DNA of 64,000 nucleotides from Corbicula japonica (taxonomy: Eukaryota; Mollusca; Bivalvia; Venerida; Cyrenidae). The stretch covers positions 930,001 through 994,000 of the forward strand of contig JAZAYU010000123.1 in assembly GCA_038501625.1 (NCBI GenBank), in the 5' to 3' direction. Of the stretch, positions 44,101 to 55,187 are shown piece after piece; position 1 is the stretch's first letter; the number at the start of each line of letters is the position of its first letter. The position numbers were made by a program, and so were the translations under genes. The notes beneath the pieces are model-generated. The model did not search any database. It saw nothing but the letters and a program-made list of their open reading frames with translations, and had not been told where the DNA came from.

Positions 44101-47100
44101 TGTATTGTTTGGAAAACATAAAATTATTCTTATGTTGATTACCACTTTGCCACTTTATGTTTACATCGGCAGTGAACTGACTGAAAAACTGTTACTTGTA
44201 ATTGATAGTTGAATCCAGATAGCAAAAGTCATATTGAAAGTTTTTGACGTCTTTCTGGTATTTTACTTGTGTCATGTTAAGCTTCTTTCTGGTACTTAAC
44301 AACACTTCCGGTTGTCTACATGTGTGAAAGAAACAGCTCTAGACCTATCGGTATTGCACCTATGTCCTTTGCTCATAGGTTAAACATATGGAAACATTTC
44401 AGATCCAGGAAGATAAAGGGAAGGCCCAACAGAACCACAGAAATGAACATTGTCCATTGCCAGTCATGCAGGAACAGGACACAGTTAAAGGTATGTTCGC
44501 CCTGGAAAAGTTCGTACTTCACACAGTTAACCCTTTACTTGATATATATACAGGTTTTATCTGATGTGTGATCAGTGTAGATCCATATCTGTGCCATCTG
44601 ATGTGTATCTACACTGATCACTTGTTAGTCAGAAATAACCTAAGAAATCTTGTGCTGGCTGATCTGGATCTACAGTCACTGTAAACCTTGGATTATGGTC
44701 ATATCCCATGTAGTAAAGGGTTAAGGGTTAATAATCACTAAAATTACATATATAAACTAGGGTTTCTTAATCGGACAAAAATCATAATCGATCACTGGAA
44801 ATAATCAAACAACCCTTTTTGATCAATCATCGATTATATAATCAAAGCATTTGCAATATAACAATGTACAGTTTACATGCTTTAATAAAAAAATAATTTT
44901 ATTTATACTATTTTTTTTTATATTCTACCAACAAAAATACTCATAATTTGTTATTATATTACATTATTTTACAAATAAAAAAGAAAATTTCAAAATGATA
45001 TTGCTAAGAGTCTTCTGCTTAATGTATGCAAAACACACAAGAAATTCTTTAGAGGGGAATTTGTGTTAGAAATAGGGAACATAATATATTAATTGGGGAA
45101 TGGAATGGGGTAAAAATTTGGTCCCTAGGCTACCATTGTGAAATGAGGGCATTATATAGAACTACTGTATTATCATAAACTGATATTGGTGTATTTTCTG
45201 GTATGAATAAGCACTTATGGGAACCACACTTCTAGCCCACAGGCTGCAGGTATTGTAATTTGTAACCATATTTGATAAGAGCATAAGGTGTAGGCTGCAG
45301 GTAGAGGAGTCTTTTTCTTGAAATACTTAGTGGGAAATATATTCCAAAGCTTATTTAAAACCAAAATAACACTGATCTTTGTCATATACATGTATCCAAC
45401 ACTGTTTTTGTTCTGATACAGTGATCTCCCTTGTGAGCCGCTTGAAGAACAGCAAACCGATGATCGATTTTTAAACTTTGTAATCGATTATCGAAAATCT
45501 ATCCTAAAATGGATTGATTTTCGAGTATATTCCATCATCTTTTAATCCCTAATTTCAACAAAACTAAATCATATTAAATCTTGTTTGCTTATAAACCATA
45601 TACATGTAAATGACAGAAATATATTTTACAATCGAAATTTGTTGATACTTACACGTTAAGTAAAAAAGGACGACGTTTAGAGGCGCAAGCTATACTTGTG
45701 CTCATCTATTGAGTTAATTATGTCTCCATCTCCCCCTCTGGGGGAGACATATTATTTTTCCCTGTCTGTCTGTCACACTTCATTTCCGCTCAATAACTGG
45801 AGTACTGTTTGACCCACAGCATTCAAACTTCACAGGGTGATGGCCCTTATTGGGTAGAAGAACCCTATTGATTTTGGGGTCAGTAGGCCAAAGGTCACAG
45901 GGGCCAGAAGAGTGAAAATCGTTTCCGCTCAATAACTCGAGTACCCTTTGACCCAGAGCATTCAAACTTCATAGGGTGATAGCCCTTATTGATTAGAAGA
46001 ACCCTATTGATTTTGGGGTCAGTATGTCAACGATCAAGGTCACAGGGGCTCGAAGAGTGTTAACCGTTTCCGCTCAATAACAGGAGTTCTATTTCACCCA
46101 GAGCCTTCAAACTTCATACAATGGATGTCCTTATTGAATAGAAGAACCCTATTGATTTTGGGGTCAAAGGTCAAGGTCACAGGGGCCCAAAGAGTGAAAA
46201 ACGTTTCCGCTCAATAACTTGAGTACCCTTTGACCCAGAGCATTCAAACTTCATAGGGTGATAGCCCTTATTGAGTAGAAGAACCCTTTTGATTTGGGGG
46301 TCAGTAGGTCAAAGGTCAAGGTCACAGGGTCCTGAAGAATGAAAACCGTTTCCGCTCAATAACAGGAGTTCTATTTCACCCAGAGCCTTCAAACTTCATA
46401 CGATGGATGTCCTTATTGAGTAGAGGACTCCTATTGATTTGGGGGTCAGTAGGTCCAGATCACCCAGCACATTTGTACCAATGCCATCTGATCTGGATGT
46501 ACAGGTACTGTTTGCATCTTGGTAAAAAAATAACCAAACAAATTTTAAAAGCAAACAGTGAAGTTTCTGATCTAAATGGCACAGGTCCATCTGCTTATCA
46601 GAATCTAGAATGTTCGTCCATGTGATAATGGCCATATCACATAGAGTAAATGGTTACATTTACCTTATGATAAAATGTCAATGAAATCTGGGAAAAATTA
46701 GTACCAGGCCTCCTAGGGAAACCTTTAAAAACCTTTAATTTCATTGCAAACCTTTAAAACCTTTAAGTCATCTGGGAAAACCTTTAAAATGGCCTAATAG
46801 CCTGTAATTTTCACTCAAAAGTTTTGGCCAAAACCTATATTTTTGTTCAGACTGCTTGTCGTGCCAAGTTTAAGCAAGTAATAGTTGCACTACTGTATTT
46901 CTACCCCCTTTTAAGTGTTGTTATTATGATTCTGCTTGTGTATCAGTCATAATGTATAATTCAGACAGTATGAAACTGAATATCAAGTATGCCTATTTCT
47001 GATATCTGTTTTTTTAGAGTGTGGATTGTCTTATATAAATCAACTTATTTTCGTAAATAACCGAATACATTATGTAAGAAATTTGACATAAATTGCCTTT

Positions 47101-50100
47101 TATTTACTCTTTATGTATTAATATTTTACCCTAAAAGGCCTTTGTTTCCATAGATTAGAGCCTTTATAAAAACCTTTATTTTTGTTCAGGCCTGCTAGGA
47201 GGCCTGTAGTACCCTAAAAATACAATCACAGTATTCTATTCGAAATTGCTTGCAGTACAGCAAATTTGAATTGAAGTAGTTTATTGAAAAGTTAAAAGTT
47301 CCTTAACTTCTCTGAAGCTTCGATGCTGCTTTGTTACCAAGAATTTGCTATGTTGAAGCTCATGCTTGAACTTTTTTTTTGATACATGGACTTGACAAGT
47401 GCATTCACACAGTAAATAGTAACAGTAACTTAAATCAAAAGTAAGACACTTTTTGGTGCAAAACACATGAACATCCTTTGTTGATTTCAGGTATGGAGTA
47501 AAGGGTTAAGAAGTAGGCCTCCCCCCCCCCCCAAAAAAAAAAAAAAAACAAAAACAAAAAACAAACAAACAAAAACTGGATTCGGAATGATATTGCCTCT
47601 TCTTGGGAGAAAACCCGCGCCCAGAAGATAATATGCTTGACCATGGTTAACTAAATTTACCACAAGACTCAGAAGTACATGTAGTGGTTTGCAATTTAAA
47701 GCTGTGTTACACTTACCGGTTATTCAGAATATTTTTTCAGCAAATTAATTTTAGTCATTAGGGTCTCATATTATTTTTAGGGATTTAATTTGCTATTCAA
47801 ATAAGTGTCCATCACAGTGTTGTTAATAAAATTGGTCAGAACCTAAGGCTTGGGGACTGAAAACAAAAATCAATGTTTTAATTTAACTAAAAATGTAAGT
47901 ACAACAAACAAAATTAAATCATGAAATAGTGTCTGTTTAAGTTCTTTAAGTGTTACTTTTTTATTTTCATAATTACACTCTTTTTGGACTTAATTCATTG
48001 TTTGGGATGATAATATATATATACCTAGTTCAAACATTACCATCCACTTATTTTTCACCAGTCACTGTTCTTTTTTCACATAATGCTAATTGCTTAAAGA
48101 GCCTTGTGTTTTATGACCATGTTACATAATCTAATCAGCAAGACATTGATCTTATCAGTAGGTCAGCAGGGGGTGTCATAAATATCCTTTTGAAAATAAG
48201 TAGTTCACTTTGTGAGAGATTAAAGATGTGCTAATTTAGGGTAGAAGTGTTGTTTTAAGGAACTGACTTGGGATTAATTATACTATTTGATGCTATCAGT
48301 GTATTAACTTATTTAATTTTCTCAACTGAAATAAGTGCAAGTAAAATGGGTTTTTTCAAGCCAGAGGAAAGTTGAAAACAAATTAAAAACTATATTTTCT
48401 CTAATGATTCATTTAAATTGTAAAGAAACTTACAAAAGCAGAAATCTAAAGATAAAAAATTTCTCAATAGAACAATTGAGTTTTTGTAACATCCTACCTG
48501 AAGAAGTATATTTGAAGCTGTTGATTTAGCATACTTGTTTACTTTTATTTTATAGTTTTGACATGTTGTAAGTGGTAAAAGGAAAAAAACTCAGATGAAA
48601 GAGAGAATATTTAAAGAATATAAGTTTGAATTTCTATAATATTATGCACTTTTCACTCCAAGTTGACAACACATTTATTCTCTAGTGATTTGTGTCAAAG
48701 CAAACATGTCACACATACCAATGATGTAAGTTATTGCATAAAAATTGCAGAAAAGGCTTTACCATTAAAAAGAACAAAAATGAAAATCCAACCGATAATT
48801 AATTGATATATATGAAAGAACATGACTGTATTAAAAGGGGGATGAAGTAACAGTGATGGATGTTACATGTAACTATTACAAAATGTGTTATATTAACATT
48901 TTAGTCATTTCTAAAGGATGTGCTACAAAATGTTTTCTGAGTAACATTATTTAAAGTGAATATTGTAAAATGAAAGACACTAAAAAGATTTGTCATTTAA
49001 CCCTTTACTCCATAGATCTAACTTATCATATGGATGAACAGTGTAGATCCAGATCAGCCCGCTCATCACTGCCATAAAATTTGGATCTACACTTCACTTG
49101 AGTAGAGTGTTAAATAATTCAACCCGATTTAGTTTGTTATAGACTTGTGTCAGTGCCACAGTGCTTCCTTATGTTTATGCTTCAATGAATACATTTGAAC
49201 TCTTTACCCCATTGGGACATGGTTGTTATTCCATGATGAACAATGTAAATTCAGATCAGCCGACACATCTGTGCTGTTTGATCTGGATCTGCACTGTGTT
49301 TTGATTACCGGGTAGTTGAGTTTCTGATAAACATGTGACCAGTGTAGATCCAGATCAAAGTTTGCCAGCTGATCTGGATCTACTTCGGTCACACATGACA
49401 TTGTAATAAAAGGTGTATAATTATATGGGATAAACGGTTAATTATCTCTATAACTTCAATCCATGGGATATGGCTCATATTCCATGTGCAACGAGGATGG
49501 ATGCAGGTCAGACAGCACATCCAAACAGTCTGATCTGAATCTAGACTGGTGGCTATTTGTTCATCTAATCTTGTTTTTTTTATGTGAAAGCATTGAAGAC
49601 CTTGATTGGTGACATCCAGGCTGATCTGGATCTGTAGTGTTCACCCATGTGATTTAAGCTGTAACTATGGGCTGAAGGTTTAACATTTTGAAAAGAATAC
49701 AGGAATCCATTGCTTTTGCACAGGTTTTACAAATCGATAATCTGATTGATTATCATTCCTGAAATATCAATAGTTACTTAATATTTAATTGGTAAATGAA
49801 CCAGCACTATTTGATTGTGAAAAAAGCATCATTATGACATTATTAAATGTTAATAAAAATAATTGTTGTGACTACTGAATCATAGATAAATAAGTGCTCA
49901 AAACATAATATAATATTTCACATTAGATCATGACCATATGCATAATTATTTAATTGTAAAAATAAACCGATAATAGGAAATAAATGTATATGACTTGACC
50001 CATTCCTCTATCTTCACACATTTTTACTCATGAGCGACCTGTATAGATCCATATCAGCCGGCACATCTGTGCAGTCTGATCAGGATCTGCACTATTCGCA

Positions 50101-51984
50101 TTTTGGTCAGAAATACTAAACGAATCATTAAGCCAACAGTGCAGATCCTGATCAGATGGCATGGATGTGTCGGCTGATCTGGCTCTTCACTGTTCGCCCA
50201 TGCAATAAAGGTGTGTATATGGAGGAAAGTGTGAAACAAAATGACAAAACAGTGAAAATAAAAAAATCACATGCTTAATGGCCTGAAATGTGAACTACTG
50301 GTACATGTTGTACATGTATAGATTTTATTTAAATACATATGGCAGTTTTATCCCATACTGGATACATAAAGAATAAGAACTATTTGCTGTGTTGTATTTG
50401 ACATCATAAAGTAAATGGAAATTACTGCTGTTACCCTCTGCTAAGTAACTGGCAGAGTGGACCCCTGGACCGAGTGAATGTTATAGACTGATGTGTCTAC
50501 ACTAGGGCATTAAGCTAATTAATTCCCCAACTCCCCGGTCAGCTCTAATGCTAAAGTAGACCCAGTGAAGACCCCAAATACAAACAACAACAACAACAAT
50601 CTCACTCACTTCATTCCGGTCGCAGATCACTTATAGACTTTTGCATACATGCAGAGACAATGCATAAGTATTTTCTTGTATGTTTCTTATTTAATAGCTG
50701 AGCAGGTCCATGACTTCTTCCTAAACTAGAAACTTTCTGTTCTCAAACCTTAGCTATTCCCAGCTTACCTACTCTATGGAATATGGCTGTTATCTATAGG
50801 TGAACGATGTGGATCCAGAACAACCAGCACAGCTGTGCCATCTTGTCAGGATCTACACTTCACTTTTTGATTCAGTAGATAATTGCTGACTAAGAAAAGA
50901 AAAGTGTAGATCCAGATCAGATAGTGTGGAAATGTTACATTTATTATTATTACACCTTTTTATGCCCCCGGAATCTAGTGATTGAACCATTCATATCTGT
51001 AAGGTCAACCTTTTACGGCAAGTTGGATATTTCTCAATTTCTACAAAAAACATTGGCATGAAAGTTTACACACTTACAAAACAGTTCACCGGTTATGACC
51101 CTGACAAGTTACATAACTCTGGCTACCTTATTTCTTGTGTATCTCCCAATTTTGTACTTAAAGAAAAATGTTAACCTGTTTCGGCAAGTTGGGTATTTCT
51201 CAATTTCTACAAAGAGCATTGACATAAAAGTTTACATACTTACTTGAAGTTACTAAACAGTACTCAGGTCATGACCCAAACAAGTTACATAACTCTACCA
51301 TATTTCTGGGGTTATCTCCCCATTTTGTACTTGGACATAAATAGTTAACCTGTTTGGGCAAGTTGGATTTCTACAAAGAGCATTGGCATGAAAGTTTACA
51401 CACTTACTAGACAGTGCACAGGTCATGACCTGGCAGGTTACATATCTCTGGCTACTTATTTCTAGGGTTATCTCCCCATTTTTTACTTAGAGAAATGGTT
51501 AAACTTTTTCCTCAAATCGGATATTTCTCAATTTCTACAAACAGCATTGGCTTGAAACTTTACACTTACTTAACAGTTCACAGGTCATGACCCTGACAAG
51601 TTACATAACTCTGGCTTCCTTATTTCCCCGTTTTTGCAAGTAGTATACTTTTCAATTTCTGAAAAGATCATTTAGCATTAAATTTTACACTCAAGAGCAT
51701 TTAAAATTTGTATTGTGACAAACTATGCTACCGGGGGCATATGCGTTTTCTGAACACAGCTTCTTGTTTATCAAACATTATAAAGCATAGGCAAACATTT
51801 CAACTTTTGTTGCCAGCAGACAGCAAATAAATATATTCATGCATCAACTTTGTCTTTTCACACTTTTTAAACACCTTACTTCTTTTTTCAGGGCAACAAG
51901 AAAGAGAACGTGCAGTGTTTTATGAGGAGATATGGAAACTTCTATAACAACACATCACCCAAAAAGAAATCCAGTAATGACTAA
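41159..51984 (+). CDS. Candidate three-exon gene for a 119-residue CxxC protein
   Basis: Proposed exons are 41159-41216 (ATG start, donor G|GTGAGT), 44282-44490 (acceptor ATGTTAAG, donor AAG|GTATGT) and 51892-51984 (acceptor CTTTTTTCAG, stop TAA). Phases match at both joins. The most convincing part is the last junction, giving HCQSCRNRT then QLKGNKKENV and a Lys-rich C-terminus. In the same frame a 31-codon ORF (40994-41089) precedes the ATG and ends at TAG. The CxxC-NRT motif weakly recalls the C18orf21/UPF0711 family, but a second Cys pair is not evident, so I leave it unnamed. The long introns are full of MITEs. Confidence 0.4.
41237..41579. mobile_element. hAT-like MITE with CAACC flanking repeats
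   Basis: Begins CAGGGCTTTTTTTCA and ends TGAAAAAAAGCCCTG, inverted copies. CAACC directly abuts both ends (41232-41236 and 41580-41584), a 5-bp target-site duplication. No transposase. Confidence 0.85.
41970..43323. mobile_element. hAT-like non-autonomous element with subterminal repeats
   Basis: Ends CAGGGTTGCCAGCA ... TGCTGGCAACCCTG, flanked by ATAAT on both sides. Near each end GTCAGGGAA or GTCAGTGAAAA recurs several times (four to six at the left, three at the right), like the subterminal transposase-binding motifs known in hAT elements. The interior has no transposase ORF. Confidence 0.85.
43480..43562. repeat. Right end of a second CAGGGCTTTT element
   Basis: Ends GGAAGAAAAGCCCTG and contains repeated TTCCCAA motifs as in 41237-41579. 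The matching left end was not resolved; the 41970 element probably inserted into it. Confidence 0.45.
44531..44720. mobile_element. piggyBac-like MITE between TTAA sites
   Basis: TTAA (44527-44530) then CCCTTTACT..., ending AGTAAAGGG then TTAA (44721-44724). The interior has the GTGTAGATCCATATC / GATCTGGATCTACA palindromic modules. It lies 40 bp past the exon-2 donor of the CxxC gene. Confidence 0.8.
44758..45551. mobile_element. Possible hAT-like MITE with TAGGG termini
   Basis: Begins TAGGGTTTCTTAATCGG and ends TTTTAATCCCTA. ATCGAT/ATCGATTATCGA motifs cluster near both ends. Flanking duplication not clear. Confidence 0.4.
45720..46455. repeat. Hairpin-headed element with ~140 bp tandem repeats
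   Basis: Starts with a perfect hairpin TCTCCCCC-TCT-GGGGGAGA (45729-45747), then CATATTA. About five modules follow, each opening TTTCCGCTCAATAAC (near 45785, 45922, 46068, 46205 and 46348) and containing CCCTATTGATTTTGGGGTCA and AAGGTCACAGGG. It runs into a TTAA-type MITE fragment at ~46455-46655. Confidence 0.85.
46455..46655. repeat. GATCTGGATC palindromic MITE fragment
   Basis: Contains CCATCTGATCTGGATG and GTCCATCTGCTTATC with an AGAGTAAATGGTTA right end. Related to the TTAA-flanked family but with worn ends. Confidence 0.55.
46705..47206. mobile_element. hAT-like MITE with TAGTAC flanking repeats
   Basis: Ends CAGGCCTCCTAG ... CTAGGAGGCCTG with TAGTAC on both sides (46699-46704 and 47207-47212). 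AAACCTTTAAAA motifs recur near both ends. No transposase. Confidence 0.82.
47521..47575. repeat. Poly-C / poly-A low-complexity tract
   Basis: Thirteen C then a long A-rich run with CAAA repeats. It follows an isolated AGTAAAGGGTTAA MITE end at ~47496. Confidence 0.85.
49001..49109. repeat. piggyBac-like MITE, short copy
   Basis: TTAA then CCCTTTACTCCATAG, ending AGTAGAGTG then TTAA. The interior has GTGTAGATCCAGATCAGCCC. Confidence 0.65.
49196..49690. repeat. Two adjacent copies of the GATCCAGATC MITE family
   Basis: The first runs to ~49440 and ends GGGATAAACGGTTAA. The second runs from there to ~49685, ending near GAAGGTTTAAC. Both carry repeated CAGTGTAGATCCAGATCA-type palindromic modules. 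Confidence 0.6.
50000..50240. repeat. GATCCAGATC MITE copy
   Basis: Contains AGCCGGCACATCTGTGCAG, TGATCAGGATCTGCAC and the right end TGTATATGGAGGAAAG. Its terminal CCC/GGG are mutated. Confidence 0.6.
50762..50945. repeat. GATCCAGATC MITE partial copy
   Basis: Contains GATGTGGATCCAGAACAACC, GTCAGGATCTACAC and GTGTAGATCCAGATCAGA modules; worn ends. Confidence 0.5.
50961..51741. mobile_element. TIR-bounded element with internal ~165 bp tandem repeats
   Basis: Eleven-base perfect terminal inverted repeats, TATGCCCCCGG (50961-50971) and CCGGGGGCATA (51731-51741), bound four to five internal modules. Each module has GGCAAGTTGGATATTTCTCA, CATTGGCATGAAAGTTTACA and GACAAGTTACATAACTCTGG. No coding capacity. 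Confidence 0.88.
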
Positions 51985-53590
51985 ACATCTTGCAACCATC
52001 AATTTAGATGGACTGTGTTGTACAACTGATGTGATTATTATCAAAACATCAAGTGAATGTCGCTATGCAGACTTATCCTGTGAAAGTATTTTGTTTTAAA
52101 TCTTGAGAAAGTGAAAGACTTTGAAATGAACAAAGCATTCTTGAAGATATTGGATAAAATATTAAAACTTTATGAAGTTGTCAAGAATATTTCCACAAGC
52201 CAGCAGCCAGTGGAGACTTGTACGTCAATCAAACAGTCTAAAGCACTATTATTATGCACACATCAAAGTATATTCTCTATACAGCAGAAACTACTTAATT
52301 TAAACTACTGATTGAGACTCCTCTGAAGAATACTACTTCCAAAGCAGGACAGGAACCACAATATCTTTCACTGAAACCTAGTTGCCAGCAAAACTAAAGC
52401 AAGAATTCTGTCTCAAGCAAAATGTATGTGTTTTACATGTCAGTCAGCACTTTCCTGTAATGTCTCCTCACCAAAGCAGCAAGCAGGCACAGAACTTAAT
52501 AATTCAACCGTTAGGCCTGCATCCAGTGTTTCAGATTTGCAAGTCAAGCAGCAAACAGCAAATGTGCATCCAGTGGCAACCAGCAGCCAATGAATCGTCT
52601 TTAAAACATTTTAAAGACACTAAACTACATTGCTGATACACAAAACACCTAGCCAGATGTCATGTCAAGACAGCAAGTATTGCATATATCAAATTCTAGA
52701 TGTCAGCATCAGCCAGTGCAATGTACAATCACTGTCATATATAGCCCTAGCACTAGCAACAAGCTTAATTACTTCACCAACATACATAACCAGAGTGGTA
52801 CAACAACTCCCACAACAAACCCCCACAAACTAGTGTGATGTGCCAATCAGTGCTTGTCTTGTAATCAACATCTGTTCAGTTGTTTGAAAATGATTGATAA
52901 TGGTTGTAAGGAATGGAATGTTATTTTTAAGACACAGTATAAAGACAAAGCAAAAAAACAAGGTGTAAATTGTAACTTCTTAGATAATACAACTGGATGG
53001 AAGTGTTTACTCCATAAGCTCAGACTTTACACGAATGAACAAAATGTTTATCTGAAGAAAATGGTTTGATAAATGTTCTAGTTTGTGTACATATATTATT
53101 TTAATCAATAGGTGTATCTGCTTATCAATATAGTTTTAATAAGGTTCCAAATAGCCTGTAAATATATTATTTACAATAGAATTATTGACTTCTGATAAGG
53201 TCAATATCCAAACCCAGTGCACCTGAAATGCAACATATTTTGGGAGGCTGAATGCCAGTGTATGTTGTATCTCAAATCAACAAATTTGGATATTATCTGA
53301 TAGCAGCAGGCTATAAATGTTTTTATGTGTCTGTAAATTCTTACATGAATATTGCACTCAAAAGAAGTTTTAAGATATCTGAGGATTTATGACATCACAT
53401 TCCTTTGATGATGTCACATTAGTACATTGGACACCGAAATGTAGAAATCAACAATATTATAGGAGTTGGTAAATCAAACTTGACCTGTTATAGGCATACA
53501 TAATTACCATGTTACTAAACATATTTTTGTTGCTAAAAATATTTCTTTCAACACCTGTTTCTGCTTATTTTCCCATTAACTTATAATAAA
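51985..53590 (+). other. Probable long 3' UTR of the CxxC-protein gene
   Basis: Follows the stop at 51982-51984. Several modest open frames on this strand (52111-53069) have no recognisable domain and are interrupted. An AATAAA lies near 53585. Inference. Confidence 0.3.
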
Positions 53591-53688
53591 GAAATCGGGG
53601 CTGCTCTGGTTGTTTACCCATGTCTCATAAATATTACCATCCAATATTATGTCTCAAAATCATCTAGTCACTGCCAAGAATTGTTTAA

Positions 53689-53923
53689 CCCTTCCTCAAT
53701 ATATACGCACTTTTATGCATGTGCGACCAGTGTAGATCCAGATCAGCCGGCACATCTGTGCCATCTGATCAGGATCTGCACCGGTCGCATTCTGGTCAAA
53801 AATAACGAATAATGAATCAAAAAGCAAACAGTTTAGATCTTGATCAGAAGGCACAGATGTGCCAGCTAATCTGGATCTTAACTGTTCGCCCAAGCAAGAA
53901 AGGTGTATCTATGGAGGAAAGGG
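53689..53923. mobile_element. piggyBac-like MITE, most complete copy
   Basis: Flanked by TTAA on both sides (53685-53688 and 53924-53927). Termini CCCTTCCTCAATATATAC and GTGTATCTATGGAGGAAAGG-G are inverted matches. The interior has mirrored modules AGATCCAGATCAGCCGGCAC and its relatives. The TTAA/CCC layout matches piggyBac-superfamily elements. Confidence 0.85.
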
Positions 53924-54082
53924 TTAACCCTATACATTTACTTCTTAGATACAACTTTGTTCAATGTACTTTCGATGTTTTTTAGCTTGATTATTCAAAG
54001 AATAGGACTCTGTATCTCTAGGCAACCTGCAATGCTATAAGCAAGGTATAAAATATGTGATATGATGACATGTTCTTTTTGT

Positions 54083-55115
54083 GTCGCCTGACTAGGCGAC
54101 ATATAGGGATCACTTTGGCGGAGGTGTCTGCCGTGGCATCCGGATTTACTTGTCCAGAGCATAACTTTGTCACCCTAGGTCCAAATGGATTCAAACTGGG
54201 TATGCATGTTTCTGGCAATGACTCAAAGTGCAGTGCACAAGAACCATAACTCTACCTTCTTCCGTTTTTGAATTATTTCCCTTTCATTGATTTTTATAGA
54301 GCATTTTTTGTCCGGAGCATAACTTTGTCACCATAAGATCAAATGACTTCAAACTTGGTATGCATGTTTCTGGCAATGAATTGAACTGCCATGCACAAGA
54401 ACCGTAGCTCTAACTACTTTTGTTTTTGAGTTATTCCCCTTTAATTGATTGTTATAGAGCATTTTTTGTCCGGAGCATAACTTTGTCACCATAGGTTTAA
54501 ATGACTCCAAACTTGGTATGCATGTTTCTGGCAATGACTCAAAGTGCAGTGCATAAGAACCGTAACTCTACCTGATTCCATTTTTTGAATTTTTACCTTT
54601 GATTGATTAATTTTTTATAGAGCATTTCTTGTCCGGAGTGTAACTTTTGTCACCATAGGTTCAAATGACTTCAAACTTGGTATGCTTGTTTCTGGCAATG
54701 ACTCAAAGTGCAATGCACAAGAACTGTAACTCTGCCTTGTTCCGTTTTTGAATTATGCCCCTTTGATTGATTTTTAGTGCATTTCTTGCCAAAGGCATAA
54801 CTTGTTGTGCATGTTTCTGGCAATGACTCAATGTGCAGTGCACAAGAACGGTAACTCTACCTTCTTCCGTTGTTTAGTTTAACCCCTTTGATTGAATTTT
54901 ATAGTGCATTTCTTGCCTGGAGTGTAACTTTGTCACCATAGGTTCAAATGTCTCCAAACATGGTATGCTTGTTTCTGGCAATGACTTGAAGTGCAGTGCA
55001 CAAGAACTGTAACTCTGCCTTGTTTAGTTTTTGAATTATTCCCCTTTCATTGATTTTTAGTGGATTTCTTGCCAAGGGCATAACTAGTTGTGCATGTTAC
55101 TTGCAATGAGACAAT
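54083..55115. repeat. Hairpin-headed element with ~157 bp tandem repeats
   Basis: Head hairpin GTCGCCT-GACT-AGGCGAC (54083-54100), followed by ATATAGGGATCACTTTGG. Then about six modules, each with GTCCGGAGCATAACTTTGTC, CAAACTTGGTATGCATGTTT and CTGGCAATGACTCAAAGTGC. The fifth and last modules are shortened. Confidence 0.88.
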
Positions 55116-55187
55116 TAAAAGGTTATTTTATATGTGAATTTTTTGCAAATACATTGCTACCTAATAACTGTACAACAAAACACTATA

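Noticed and set aside
52111..53069. Four successive + strand open frames of 66-84 codons
   Set aside because: Separated by stops, low-complexity Gln/Ser/Lys composition and no family signature; more likely 3' UTR.
54149..55110. Regular direct repeats suggestive of a CRISPR array
   Set aside because: The ~157 bp modules are repeated throughout with no unique spacers, and the genome is eukaryotic.
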